DNA from: Chromera velia
Taxonomy: Eukaryota; Sar; Chromeraceae
Reading direction: 5' to 3'
DNA length: 64,000 nt
NCBI GenBank assembly: GCA_018398765.1
Contig: JAHBMJ010000432.1
Coordinates: 62,001-126,000, forward strand
Made by a program: the position numbers and the translations under genes
Part shown: one piece after another, positions 1 to 11,891 of the stretch
How positions within the stretch are numbered: the first letter of the stretch is position 1
How the letters are laid out: every line of letters starts with the position of its first letter
The notes under the pieces: generated by a model
What the model was told of the DNA's origin: nothing
Database searches by the model: none
The model's input: the letters and a program-made list of their open reading frames with translations, nothing else

Positions 1-1369
1 TTAACTAATCTTCGAGATGGTGATTTTGGTAGAGTCCACCGTCGGTCCCTTAGCAAACAGTACGTGCATAGCAGGACTGTCTCGGCTATTGGAAGAGAAC
101 TAATCATACTAGAACATTCTTATTTGCGTTGTTGAGCTTCTTGTCTTTCCAGGCCAAAAGGGCCTTGTGGTCTGTCTAATTGAAAGGTTGAAGAGAAACA
201 AACTCCAGACGACATGGAGAGGACCATTTATTATTGTGGGGCAAGTGTTGGAGCATCCCATGCATTATGTGGTTCGACCGCAGGAGGAAGGAAAGAAAGA
301 GGTGATTCATCTTTCTCGTTTGCGAAGGTTCCGAGTCAGACAGACTCAAGGTTAGGGGAGGCAGAGAAACAGTCGTAGCCCTGCAGCAGATACAGAAAGA
401 GCGACAGAGAGAAAGGATTCTCAGCCGTCTGCTGACAATGCAGAAGGCGAGAGAGAGGCAGAGGCTCCACAGCAGCCCTCTGCAACAGAAAACGGAAAAG
501 GTCCTGTAGAAGGACTGAGTGAGATTTTGAGTCAGTCGAGCGAAGATGCCGACTCAGACTCAGACAGGGTAGCGAACGAAATTCTTGCCGAGCTGGGGGA
601 AGTTTTGGACGAAGAGTTTCAACGTGATAGCCCTCCGAGAAGGGATGAGTTTCTGTCTGCTGCGTCCTAGCGCTCCGGCATACGCAAGCAACGCGTCAGT
701 CGCCAGGTGGTTCCAGTTCACATTCAGGCGTCAAGAGAAACAGAGGGGGAGACCGAGTACCGAGTCTCTTACAACGACGGTTCCTTTGCCTGGTTGGCAG
801 CAAAGGATACAGGGGCTCCAAAACTAGTGGCCGATTTCGAAAGAGACAAAGTTTTAACGCAGGACACTGCATAGGAAGGAAACGGAAGATAAGAAAGAAC
901 GGGGAGAAACAGAAGGAGTGAAAGTTAGATTTTGAGAAAAGCACCTCGCAACAGTACCGGACCTTCGGGCTGACCTGGGACGTGTCAGTTTTGAAGGGGA
1001 GATATGTTACGGCAAGCTCCACCGAAGTTAGTTCACCGTGCGCACAAATCGAACTAGCGGGTGAAGGGGCAGTGCCAGGCAATCAGTAGAGCCGGTGCTT
1101 GAAAAAGCGCCGGCACAAGGGTCCGACGTCAGGCCGTCCGCTACGCCGTCACCCACGCCCTGAGGTTTCATGGAAAAAGAATTAATTCGGAAGTACAGAA
1201 GCATGCATGCATGCAAGTCAATGCATGGAAAGAATAAGATTGATTAAGATTGAAATAAAACAATACGAAAGGAACAAAGAGGTCTGATGAACAGATTCCT
1301 CTACGTACGTTAAGCTCAATAAGTCAAGTCGTATGTTAAGTCTTCACTTTAGTTCCTAAGAGCGTAACA
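1..1369 (+). mobile_element. 3' end of a Ty3/gypsy-like LTR retrotransposon (fossil, runs off the left edge)
   Basis: Only the last part of the element is in the window. At 167-355 an open stretch resembles the C-terminal end of a Ty3/gypsy integrase, with a WRGPFIIV block followed by VIHLSRLRRF. A later stretch, near 740-860, weakly recalls a chromodomain-like tail. A purine-rich tract just before 1005 fits a polypurine tract. A 365-bp LTR follows at 1005-1369, beginning TGTTACG and ending CGTAACA, a perfect 7-bp inverted repeat. The element is incomplete here and its coding part looks decayed. With one LTR visible its age cannot be estimated. Confidence 0.6.
1005..1369 (+). repeat. 3' long terminal repeat
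   Basis: The ends are TGTTACG and CGTAACA, reverse complements of each other. A purine-rich run (ending AAGGGGAGATA) immediately precedes the start, as expected for a polypurine tract. AATAAA at about 1254 could be a polyadenylation signal. The target-site copy at the other end lies outside the window, so the boundary rests on the inverted ends alone. Confidence 0.55.
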
Positions 1370-2424
1370 TTGTATTATCCTGTTAGTGAGTAGTATGTAT
1401 ACATATAGTGTTCGATTCCATTTAGTCCGAGTCTGATTTAGATAAAGTTTTTAGATCACTGACATCATGACTTAGAGTTTTCAGTAGTTTTCAGAAAATG
1501 AACTCTCACATTTATCTCACATTTTGAGCCCTGACCTCAATGTACCGGGCCCTAGCATGCTGAATATACACCAAGGGAGTTGAGTTGACCGGAGTACTAA
1601 CTGAAGCACAGGCAGACAGCCTACAGCCAACCCAGACCTCACCCTAGATCTCACCGCTCATCTCGGCTCTTTATGCATATGCGCACCTCCAATGACATGA
1701 CCAAGACCGCACAGCATCATCTAGCATCAATTGAAAGCAGGAATGCAGAGGGTTTCTTCCCATCTGCAGACTAGTCTGCTGGGCCTGACCAGTCAAGCCC
1801 CGACATTTAAGTCCGAGACACGTGCATGAGAAGCTTTTCCCCTTTTCTCCTCCCTTCTCGTCTCTTCCCTTCCCTTCCCCCGAGCCGTGCACGACTCACT
1901 CACTCGATCATACGCACACACATGCTCTCAGATTGCTGGACGTACACGAAGCTAAAAAGCCCGGAAGGAACCGGTGCCCACCTGAATTTCAAGCAGACTG
2001 TTAGCAGCGACAACACGGTGGCAGTGCGATTCAACGGACGCAGTCACGCGCGCGCACACATGGACGTACAGGGACAGAAAGAAAAACAAGAAAGTGCTTG
2101 TGAAGACCCGTATGTGCCTCATGAAGGCCGTACCGACCGGGCACCTAGGCCTTCGAGAAATTCAGTCAGCAATAAATCAAGGAAGGCATGTGATTTCATG
2201 GAAACGTTCTTGGTCCTTCTTGGTCCTACTTCGGTCTCCCTCGCCTTTCTCGCCGAGGAACCGAACAGCAGGACTGAGAGAGAGACGTGAGCTCTCTGCT
2301 TCCCTTTTTCTTACTTGTGCAGCACTTTCCGTTTTCTTCCATTCATTCGAGTCAGTCACGGTTGCTTGAATTCATGAAGCTCACCTTCACATTCATTCAT
2401 ATGTATGTTCGATGAATTGACTGA
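1370..2424. other. intergenic, no gene seen
   Basis: This lies between the LTR and the 3' end of the secreted modular protein. I see no coding similarity on either strand. Open frames here are short and overlap one another. The last part is probably the 3' untranslated region of the minus-strand gene. Confidence 0.5.
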
Positions 2425-5400
2425 TCACCCAGCGAAGCCCTTGAGCATGTCACCGAACTTTTCGAAGTCGAGAGGGAGAGGAGTTTTGCCGTCAAAGGAA
2501 GGGAGGGAAAGGGGACCGTCAGACTTGAGCTCAAAGGCGTCCTTCAGGGCCGCAAAGTCAAACTTGAAGGGCCCAGACCCTGCAGGCACGCACGAATTCT
2601 TTCATCCGTACATGCATCCACCCATCCATCCACTCGTCCATCCATCCATTCATCCATTCATTCATTCATCCGTCCATCCACATACACAGCGAGTCTCTAT
2701 TTTCGTTCGTTCGTTCATTTATTCGTTCATTCATTCATTTATTCAGTCAGTCAGTCAGTCAGTCAGTCGGTCAGTCAGTCAGTCAGTCAGTCAGTCAGTC
2801 AGTCAGTCAGTCAGTCGAACGAACGAACGAACGAACGAAGGAACGAAGGAACGAACGATTCGACTCTTCGACATTCATGCAGCCATCACGGAGGCACGCA
2901 CTGCAAGCCAACAACTGTCGACCCTTGAATCCTCTATCGAAGTCTTGTTTGTTTTTTTTTCAATTCGTTTCCTCAAAGGTGCCAGAGACAGACTATAGTT
3001 CTTCTCTGGACTTCTGGACAGCTGAAGTGTCTTTTTCGCTAAAGAGTTTGTTCTTGTGTGCTTACCGTCTCTCTTCTCCGTGGGCTTCTTCTGCTTTTTG
3101 TCCTCCTTGTCCTCTGCGGGAGGGGGGGAGGGGGTCTCTTCATGGAGGGAGGCATCGAGGATTTACAATCAATCAGTCTCCAACATGCAGCAAAAAAGTT
3201 CATTCTGCAGCCCCGCCCCTCACACAGACATGCACACACTCTCACACCAGGGAAAGGAGGCAGGAAGCAGGTCCGATGGTCGGTTGGGGAGGCACGTAAG
3301 GAGTCAGGCAGGGAGGCAGGGTCAAAGATAGGTTCAGGAAGTCAACAGACCGCCCCGACTGTGTGTGAAAGAAGTGTACCGAAGAGGGGGCGTCTTGCAT
3401 GCCCATCCGTCTTTGTTTGCCGGGCCCAGCCAGGCCCGATTCTCTGACTGACCGCAAGTCACTCCATCGCCCATGAAACCGTCATTACAAGTGCACTCGA
3501 AGGAGCAGGGCGTGTCCGTGCATGTGGCGTCCTCGTCGCAGTTGTCTGCTTGGGTGGCGCACTCGTCGACGGCTTGGAAACCTGCAGCACAAGAATAGAG
3601 TCAATTCATGCATAATTTCTTGTACATGTATGTGTGTGTAACTAGATGCGCATATAGATTTATGCTTCTGGCAGTTTCTGTCGGCAGTTTTTGCGCACAC
3701 TCGTTGACGTCCACTGCATGCTATGCGGCACAGGAATGGAGTCAATCTACTCTTGCAAGATATCAGTCGGCGGAGCGATAACAGGAAGACAAACAAAGCC
3801 GCCGATAAAATCAAAATCTAGCGGAGAGAAAGAGGAAGACACAATAGGGGAGCTAGGGACCACGCACCCGGGTTAATATACCCGCTCGAGTCCTCATCCG
3901 ACACCTCTGTACCGGAGACCATCACGGTCGCGATGTTGAAGTAGCAGCCAGAAGAAACAGCAATACCGTCCTTCTCGTAGATCCACGTCTCGCCCGGGTC
4001 GAGGGTGTTGTCGCCGTTTCCCTGATCGCTGATGTTCGTGATGATGCCCTCCTGGTCGTCCGTCACCACAATGTCACTGACATCGAATGGAACGTCCCCA
4101 GTGTTGGTCACTTCGTAACTCCACACGAGAGAAAAACCGGCTTCGAGTTCAAGTCCATTCTCAAGGTTATCATTGTCCAGACCGTTCGTAAACTTTTCGA
4201 TGTCGATCGCAGGATTTGGTGCTGCATCCATGCATCCACAGTGCGAGAAGCATACAAAAGAAGCAGAGACTGAGAAGAAAGTCAGACAAGAGCCAATAAC
4301 GCCATCGAGGGGAGAATTTAAAAGTAGCAGCGCAGCTTGACCACATTTTTCAATCGGCGATGTGTGCATGCCCCACGAGTGTGAGCAACTACACGGTCAG
4401 TTCGATAAACAGGAACAGACAGACGGACAGATGCATAATATGTTTTTTCTCCTCATTTCTTTCCGAAGGACCCCGCTCCACCCACCCCACACACTTAGAG
4501 GGTAAGGAGGGAGAGAGGGAGAGGAGGAGGGGACAGAGAGGGAGGGGGGGAGAAGGCTGGAGAGAAACAGGAAGCAAAGAGGGAAAGGAGACAAAGCTGC
4601 ATGATGCTGTTGACCGTCTAACGTTCTTTACAACACCCCCAAGCACGCACCTGGGTTTCTGTAGCTGCTTTGGTCAAAGTCAGTGACATCATCAGCAGCA
4701 ACCTCTCCGATGTTGACGTACGTGCCGCCGCTCAAGTCCTGCGCGATGCCCGTCTGCTCGTAGATCCAGACCTCGAAAGGGGAGAGGGTGGTATCGTCGT
4801 TGCCTTTGTCAACAATATTCGTGATGAGGCCCTCCTGGTCGTCCGTCACCACGAGTTCAGCTTCGTCGAAGGGGATGTCACCATTATTGAGCACTTCATA
4901 GGTCCAGACGACGGTCTCGCCGGCAGCAATTTCAGCCAATTCGCTTGCGCCATTCGTGAACTTCGAGATGCTGATCGAGGGTTGTCCTGCGCGGGATTGC
5001 AACAGATGCATGAACGCTTCGTCCTTCAAAAAAACAGAGGAACCAGCGGCAAACGCAGTGTAGAGGAAGGTGGAAAGAAATCACAGCAAGCGGACTCTGG
5101 CTCAAGAGGTATGCCCAATGCACGCGTCGGGCTTCACGTCGGAGTTTACTATAAGCGGCATGTACATGTGTACTTGGGGTGAAGCTACTTGTGCTACTGA
5201 AGGCGCGTTTCATTTCAAGCAAAGTCTGGCAGGAAGGAATACGAGAAAGAAACACATGCAGAAAAAGTCAACAGGAAGCCACATAGGGACACCCACTCAC
5301 GAGCGGGGCTTCGTCATACGTGCACGAAATACACTGTTATGGAAAATCGAATTTCTGTCCTGCATGTTGTCTGCGCATGCACAAAAATGAATGGAGATTC

Positions 5401-5508
5401 AACGTGCTCTCACGCTCACGCCGGCCGTACGGTGTGGCTCTAACCTGAGATGACTGTCGCAGCAGTCATCAGCAGTCCGCTCACAAGGAGGGTGCGTGGG
5501 GCGCCCAT
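2425..5508 (-). CDS. secreted modular protein: signal peptide, two DUF11-like repeats, EGF-like domain
   Basis: I assembled six exons on the minus strand: 5508-5445, 4986-4651, 4221-3868, 3581-3453, 3113-3066 and 2579-2425. They give 361 residues. Exon 1 is a signal peptide (MGAPRTLLVSGLLMTAATVIS). Exons 2 and 3 each encode one repeat of about 112-118 residues with the pattern KFTNG, then W-[TS]-YEV-x-N-x-GD-[IV]-PFD, VVTDDQEG and a closing NPG. This resembles the DUF11/DUF7507 surface-protein repeats common in bacteria. Exon 4 is a DEC-type EGF-like domain, exon 5 a lysine-rich 16-residue linker, and exon 6 an unfamiliar C-terminus. Every intron is in phase 1, so each module is a symmetrical exon. 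The protein is probably extracellular or on the cell surface; the ligand is unknown. Exons could be missing, because introns 1 and 5 are about 460 and 490 bp. Confidence 0.75.
2611..2850. repeat. compound tetranucleotide microsatellite in an intron
   Basis: Blocks of CCAT, ATTC, CAGT and GAAC units follow one another. The longest is a CAGT array at about 2740-2816. They lie in the last intron of the secreted modular protein. Confidence 0.9.
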
Positions 5509-6263
5509 GTTCGAGAGCTAGATGACAAGACCGAGAGTCAAAGAGTGAAGGAGCAACCAAAATCGGATAGAACAACGGTCCGAGATTGAACTATTCAAAT
5601 TCTCTCGACTAGCCGCAGGTCGATGGATTATTTTTCGGAGTTCCAAAGAGACTGACTGTATGGCTTTGTTCTTCGGAATGTATGCCGAGCTTTTTGCAGG
5701 AGAAGGGGAAGGAGTTTTGTGTTTGTATGTGTCGCCCACTCTTGTGTATATATTCCCTTGCTTTCTTAATGAAGTGCAACATGCACTGCATGTCGATCTT
5801 AATTGCTCTTGCAGAGCTTATAGCTTGAGCCGAGCGTTTGAGCGTCGTCGCCGCTTAATTGCATCTACTATTATTAAAGAAATATGACTTGGGTGGAAAA
5901 GATACATGCAATCGTTGTGAATAAAGAAGAAAAATAATAGAATAGAAGAAAATGAAAGGAACATGAACGGAGATCTGTCTGACAGTCGGTGAAATTGAAC
6001 GGATACCCACTTAAGGGGCCACCTTCCTACCGCATTTGAATTTGTACAGCAACGCACACGATGTTCAGATATATTGTTCTTTCTAATCTGCCGCCTCTGC
6101 AGCAATGCCAGCTAGCTCAACTACTTCACTAATAAACCTAGTTTAGTAGAGAAAGACTATGCTATACTAGTTAACAAAGATAGACGGGGAGAAAGTCAGG
6201 GGAGGGGATCTTACGGGATCTATTGTGATGGTATATCATTATCATCATATGCTGAATATATAG

Positions 6264-6357
6264 TCATTCATTCATTCATTCATTCATTCATTCATTCATT
6301 CATTCACTAGTTCATTCATTCATATATTGAATTGAATTTGAATTGAATTGAATTGAG
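6264..6357. repeat. (ATTC)n and AATTG microsatellite
   Basis: About fifteen ATTC units with one interruption are followed by a short AATTG run. Confidence 0.9.
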
Positions 6358-6365
6358 GCAGTGAC

Positions 6366-6440
6366 CTGGTGGTCAAAGCTGGTGAACCACCACTTAGGCT
6401 CTTGCCAGCTACGGGGTACCACGGGGCATGGCATGTAATA
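6366..6440. repeat. dispersed repeat copy (possible SINE-like)
   Basis: By eye, about 37 bases (from TCAAAGCTGGTGAACCACC onward) align with 52914-52950, with about eight differences. Both copies are followed by a CCAYGGGGCAT word at different spacing. Whether the family derives from a tRNA is not settled. Confidence 0.4.
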
Positions 6441-7261
6441 TATATGGGGATCCGTAACATCATCATGCATCCGTCTAAGATCTCGTTGACCAATTACGCT
6501 ACTAAAAAAGGTGAAAGCATTGCTAAACCTGAGTCGCAGATGCTCTATAAATTAATGTTTATATGCTTTTGCTAGATTTTTTGTAAAAACAGTAAAATTT
6601 GACATGATGCATGCACGGCGTTACTATATATGCATATCTGGCCGTATGAGGCATATAAAGGTATTGCGTGCCGTATGAGAGTAATTCACGTATTTCGTGT
6701 GCATGAATAATTCTGTTCATACTTCTATGTATACAGAAATTCATGCAGAGTGAATTCAATTAATACAAAGACCAAAAGTTGAGCTAAACACAGGCATGAA
6801 TGTAAATAGTGAACTGATCCATGAAGTCTCACTCCATCTGACGGAGCCAATAACCTTCTAATAATAAAATGGCCAGGGCATGCCATGGGACACAGTCCCT
6901 ATATTTTCACTCTAAAAACACCACATAAAAATTTAATTACTACAAAAAAAAACAACTTAATGTAACTTAAAGGCAAAAAATCATACAAAAAAGCTAAAAA
7001 AGGGGTCTGAAGGATGACAGGAGCTTCAAAGTTCAAAGATATTCAAGTATGTTCAGTGCTCAGAGCACACTTAATTGCGGCCAGGCAAAAAGGGCCGAGG
7101 GGCGGGGAACAGCTTTCACAATAATTCCTAGGATTATTCACTTATCGTACTGCAATGAGGATCCCTGTCGAAAGTGAGAGTCACCAGAACCGATACAAAT
7201 GAAACCATGCATATGCAGATTCAGCCCACAAAGTCGCAATTCTTCACAAGCGTATGAGGGT

Positions 7262-10024
7262 CTATGTCATTGCACCGACAGCACTACGGACCGGCCGTTC
7301 GATTTTGAGCACCGATGAGGAGTTTGCAGTTTCATGAGCATGCATCGTGAAAGTCTCGCGAGCATTTGGATCTGTGTGGCTCTTCCTTTTCGCTTTTCGG
7401 GCCGCTCGCATCCATGCAGCATCGGCAGCTCTCCTTGCCCCCTCATCCAGCTCCGCTCTCTTCCCACTGGCGACTGCCCGCATGGCGTCGTCCTCCTCCT
7501 TCTCCTTCCTCCTCTTGGTGCGATGTCTGAGCTCATCATGCACAACCTTGGGCAGGGAGACGCCAACGTGAGAGACTCGAATGCCCTTCTCCTTTAACTC
7601 TGCGGAACGCAGAATGAGCGAGGCTGCAGAGGACGGCACATCAACCACATATCCCCTAGTGGTCAGTGCAAGTCTTCCAACGTCTGCGAGTTTTTCCTGT
7701 GGGAGAATTCTTCGGAGAATGCCCATCAGATGCGGGCGTGAATTGATCTTCTCACAATAAGGGTCGTGGAACAAAAGAGGTGTGTAGGCAAAGCGACCGG
7801 AAAGGGGGGAGATCCATGAGAGATCTCTCTTCTTTTTCTCTAGAAGACTCAACGCAGCTGCAAGCAAGCGGACGGAATGAGCACTCGGCTCTCTTCGTTC
7901 CTCCCCGCCCGTCCCCTGTTCTGCCTTCTCACGGGGACTGTGGAGAGACGGTGGATCGCTCTGTGAGCAGGGGGGACACTCTGCGATGGACTCTTCGGTT
8001 TCTGCCCCTTCAGCCTTCCCTCTATTGACACTAATCAAACCATCCTCCCCTCCCTCACTCGATTTGTTCTCCCATACCCCCCCCTCCCTCTCGACTTCGG
8101 AAACCTCGCGTCCCTCCAACCCGCCTACCCTGAAGTCCTCTCCCCCTTCTGGAGCCTCTCCTTTTTCCCTCACATCTCCTTCTTCTTCGTCCTTTCGATC
8201 AAAAATTTCCGATGCTGCATCTCTAAAAACACCCCTATCAACCCCAACCCCCTCTCGAATTAAATTCTCTATGTGTCTGAAAAAGACCTGACGAATCGTG
8301 TTGGACGCTGGCATCTCTCTCATTTGAAATTCAATCTTCAAAGCTCTCTCCAGCTGCCGCAACCCCGAGAGATTCGACGGATCCACCAACACAAGACTCA
8401 CCCCCAACCTACCTCCCCTTGCAGTACGACCTGCCCTGTGTATGTACGTCTCTGTGTCGTCTCCCCTCCTAACCCCCCCGTAGTGTATCACGCACGGGAC
8501 AGACGGAAAATCCAAACCACGTGCGGCAATATTTGTTGTGATCAAAACTGGAAAGGCATTCTGGTGGAAGGCAATCAATGTAGCCCTGCGCTGCGGGGAG
8601 GTCATTTCGCTTTGCAGGGGTTTCGAGAAGGAAGACATGAGGGGGTGAGAAGCTAACAGCTGCACCTGGTGCCGGTTGTCGCAAAAGACAATTGTTCGTG
8701 TGATTGACGGGGGTCCTTCGGGTAACAAGTCTCTCTCAATCCCCCCACCCTCCTTCTGACGGGGAGAGCTCAAGCTCCCATTCTCTCCAGAGGAGTAATC
8801 AAACGACAGCAGATCTGGTGTCTGCAGCAAGAAGGCTAAAGAACGAACGCGACGACCTTCCTGTCTCGGCACAGAGACCCACGCATGACGCAAACCCGAG
8901 GGGAATCCGGATGCACCCGCCCCTCCTGCTGCAGGACCCCCGCCCAAACTGTTCCCATTCACACCGTCACCGGCTGTCACACGGACAGGATCTCCTTTGA
9001 GGATTCTGTGGAGACTTTCCGAAAGCCAACGAGGAAGCGTGGCAGAGAATGCCAAGATCTGCAGTCTCTCTGCCGGCTTTGCTAAGGGGGGGCTTGAAGA
9101 AGTACTAGAAGAAGGAGAGGCGGATTTCTTCCATTCCTTTTTCATTTTCATCTCTACCGCTTCCTTCACTGCAATTGCGTGTCTGCGCACTGCTTGAAGA
9201 ATCGCGTTGATGTCTTCATCGAACTGTCTCGACACCAATTCATCAGCCTCGTCAAGAACGACTGTCTGCAGAAGGCCGACATCCAGCAGGCCCTTCTCTA
9301 TCAAAGACAAAACACGACCAGGAGTGCCTATCACAACCTGACCCCCCAACTTCTTCAGACACTCCGCGTGAGAGACCTCAGTCTCCCCGCCAACCAACAA
9401 ACGAACGCGAATCTCTGACACTGCACCTTTCGCACGTGCACTTGCACTCAGTTTATACGCACATACCGCAATCTGCTCTGCAAGCTCTCGCGTTGGACAC
9501 AAAATCAAAACGCGAGGACGCCACCCCAGTCGCTCACTCTCTTCGCCGAGCAGCCGATCCAACAAAGGGATCAGAAATGCCAACGTTTTACCCGTCCCCG
9601 ACGGCGCTTGACCGATCACATCTTTCCCGTCAAAAATCGGCTGCAGCGTCTCTTTCTGAATCTCCGTCAGTTGGGAGAAGCCGAGACGCCTCAACTTGGC
9701 TGCCATGATTTTCGATACGGAAGATCCTCTGATGGCAGTAGAACGAGACAGACCTCTCCCGCGACTAAATTCGCGACTTGCTTGCATACGGTACTGACCG
9801 GACGCGCGCATCCTTTGCGCAGTGCGACCAAGAATTTCCCTCTCAACATCTTCGGCAGTCTGCCACTTGCCCGGTTTAGTTCTCTTCGCAGGCCGTGGCT
9901 CTGCAGGAAGGCCTATACTTCTCAAAAGGTGGCGCATCCGGGGATACACAGCCCCTGTGTCTCCTGCTCTTCTTGCGGCTCTTTGTGCTGAGCCAGATGC
10001 AAGACACGCGAACGCTGGTTTCAT
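7262..10024 (-). CDS. DEAD-box ATP-dependent RNA helicase
   Basis: The single exon encodes 920 residues. Counting from the ATG at 10024, the helicase core is complete: Q motif (GFSQLTEIQ, about 115-123), motif I APSGTGKT (about 140-147), PTRELAEQ, TPGR, DEAD (about 258-261), SAT (about 327-329), TIVFCDN, TTNIAARGLDFP and HRAGRTARGG (about 530-538). It should unwind RNA or remodel RNA-protein complexes using ATP. A Ser-rich insertion lies between motifs II and III, and a Gly-rich one between the two RecA domains. The C-terminal third has an acidic Glu/Gly-rich stretch, then a basic tail. The basic, Arg-rich N-terminus could be an organelle-targeting leader, but this is unproven. The frame stays open 41 codons upstream without an ATG. 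The gene is divergent from CFAP299. The subfamily cannot be assigned by eye. Confidence 0.93.
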   Translation of the reverse strand: MKPAFACLASGSAQRAARRAGDTGAVYPRMRHLLRSIGLPAEPRPAKRTKPGKWQTAEDVEREILGRTAQRMRASGQYRMQASREFSRGRGLSRSTAIRGSSVSKIMAAKLRRLGFSQLTEIQKETLQPIFDGKDVIGQAPSGTGKTLAFLIPLLDRLLGEESERLGWRPRVLILCPTRELAEQIAVCAYKLSASARAKGAVSEIRVRLLVGGETEVSHAECLKKLGGQVVIGTPGRVLSLIEKGLLDVGLLQTVVLDEADELVSRQFDEDINAILQAVRRHAIAVKEAVEMKMKKEWKKSASPSSSTSSSPPLAKPAERLQILAFSATLPRWLSESLHRILKGDPVRVTAGDGVNGNSLGGGPAAGGAGASGFPSGLRHAWVSVPRQEGRRVRSLAFLLQTPDLLSFDYSSGENGSLSSPRQKEGGGIERDLLPEGPPSITRTIVFCDNRHQVQLLASHPLMSSFSKPLQSEMTSPQRRATLIAFHQNAFPVLITTNIAARGLDFPSVPCVIHYGGVRRGDDTETYIHRAGRTARGGRLGVSLVLVDPSNLSGLRQLERALKIEFQMREMPASNTIRQVFFRHIENLIREGVGVDRGVFRDAASEIFDRKDEEEGDVREKGEAPEGGEDFRVGGLEGREVSEVEREGGVWENKSSEGGEDGLISVNRGKAEGAETEESIAECPPCSQSDPPSLHSPREKAEQGTGGEERREPSAHSVRLLAAALSLLEKKKRDLSWISPLSGRFAYTPLLFHDPYCEKINSRPHLMGILRRILPQEKLADVGRLALTTRGYVVDVPSSAASLILRSAELKEKGIRVSHVGVSLPKVVHDELRHRTKRRKEKEEDDAMRAVASGKRAELDEGARRAADAAWMRAARKAKRKSHTDPNARETFTMHAHETANSSSVLKIERPVRSAVGAMT

Positions 10025-10653
10025 CGATCTGGAGGGAAGGGAAGCACAACAAAGGGAGACGGCACTTTTCAGCGGAGACGGCAAAATCTCACAAACAAAT
10101 TCGCGGGATGCTACCCGAACAGACGTTCCCCTGTCTAAGCAACGCACTTATAATACTCAGCATGTTGGCCTTGAGCAGTTGAGCAAAGCAGAATCATTCC
10201 AATCGGCGAATAATTTATCATGAAGACTATTAAACCCGCGACGCTGATAGCCGAAAAGCTGCCAGGGCGCCTGCCTTTGCACTGAGGTGGCGCACGCAGT
10301 ACGAGGAGTAGGCGTCGCGCGCGCAAATCGTGCGCAGTTTTTTTTTTTTGCTCTCATACACCCATGCAGAAAAATGCATGCAGCGCACATGCATGCACAT
10401 GCGTTTGAGTCACATTTCTGCGTTTCCAAAACTGTAGGTTTCGCCAGAAGGTATCCTGAAGGGGCAAGAAGAAAGATGCTTGACATATAGAAGAAGGATT
10501 CAAGTTTACAGTGTGTAAAAGCGAAACAGCAAATTCACTTGCTCCGCAAAACACCAAACAACACTTGAAGTCTCTCTCTCAAATTCGACCAAAGCAGTGT
10601 ATCACAGAAGGAACATTGATATATACCTCTTACATCACAAAGCAGCAGCAGCG
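10025..10653. promoter_or_regulatory. shared upstream region of helicase and CFAP299
   Basis: The 629 bp between two divergent start codons must hold both promoters and 5' untranslated regions. It has a T-run at about 10340 and several GCATGC words. No TATA box or other element can be assigned with confidence. Confidence 0.5.
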
Positions 10654-11810
10654 ATGGACGAGGACTACGGGAGATTGCAGGAGGACGCCCTGGACAGATT
10701 CCAAACATACGAGGACTACCTGGACGCGCAGATCACACCAGATGACAGATACTATTTGGAAGACGATGAGTTGGCAAGACAACTGGTGGCAATAGGCAGC
10801 CGGAAGGGAGAGGTGCTCTCGAAAGAAGAGTTCCTTGCTCGAAAGGAGGCAGCAGAGCAGAGCAAAAGAGCGAAGCTGCAGAATGCACCAAGTGAGCTCG
10901 CCTCTGCCAACAAGGACCTCTCTCACAAGCCCTTCCTGAGGCACCTTGCTGCACGTGAAGTTTTGGTTCGAAACGGAAAGCTCTCGACGATCCTTTTCAT
11001 TCGTGCCAAGAACAACAAGGGACAGGAGATCTCTGGCTACATCGATTATGGACACAGGCTCAAGACCGAAAATTTTGAGCCCTACTTTGAGGGAAAGAAG
11101 ACGCTCTTGCCAAGACCTTCGGACCTGTCCTTCTACAACTGGGACACCAATCACCCAACTGCAAACGACTCTCCCAACTTTCAGGTGAGGTTCCAAGAGT
11201 GAGGGGCCTTTCTCACTTGATTTCAATTCATATATTTGCATCGACTGTTTCCAGTTCTCCAGTTCAGACTTTTTCCTTCCTTCCAGACACAATTCCAATC
11301 ACAGAGAAAAATTGTTCTGGAGTTACGGTTGTCGCTGTACTCCTCCAGCGCCTTTTTCGTCGAGAACCGCTTGCTTTGAGTTTCGAGCACCTTTATCGCT
11401 TGTCTTGATTCTGCTTTCTAAAGTCAGTAAGTCCTCGTCCTCAGTCAAGTCCTGGCTCCCTTCTTAATTTTCGTCTACTCTTTTCATGATGTTCTGTGTG
11501 CTCCTTGTCCACTTCTGTATCGATGTCATGCGTACTCTCATTCATCTGACTCCGCACATTTCCTCTCCTCAACACGCTCTCTCCTCAACATACTGAATTG
11601 CTCTCTCCTCAACACGCAAGCCGTTCACCCGACTATCCATCCATCCGTCCATTTGCCCCCGCCTCTTCATCCATCCGTCCGTCCATCCGTCTATCCAGAA
11701 GTCTGTCCAACCATCCATTCGTTTGCCCGTCCTTCCGGCCTCATATTTCCCTCTCCCCTGCTTGCCCTTTCCCTCTGTGTCATAACCACGCCCACGCACC
11801 CTCGCAGGGT

Positions 11811-11891
<81 letters not shown>

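Larger units (their letters stand above)
5509..7261. other. AT-rich intergenic region with an ATTC array and a dispersed repeat
   Basis: No coding similarity is visible. It contains an (ATTC)n array at about 6264-6327, AATTG repeats at about 6328-6357, and a 6366-6440 segment that resembles 52911-52990 (possible SINE-like copy). The rest is AT-rich and featureless. The part next to 7262 is probably the helicase 3' untranslated region. Confidence 0.6.

Noticed and set aside
7334-10223. Several plus-strand open frames opposite the helicase
   Set aside because: Antisense shadows of a well-supported coding exon.
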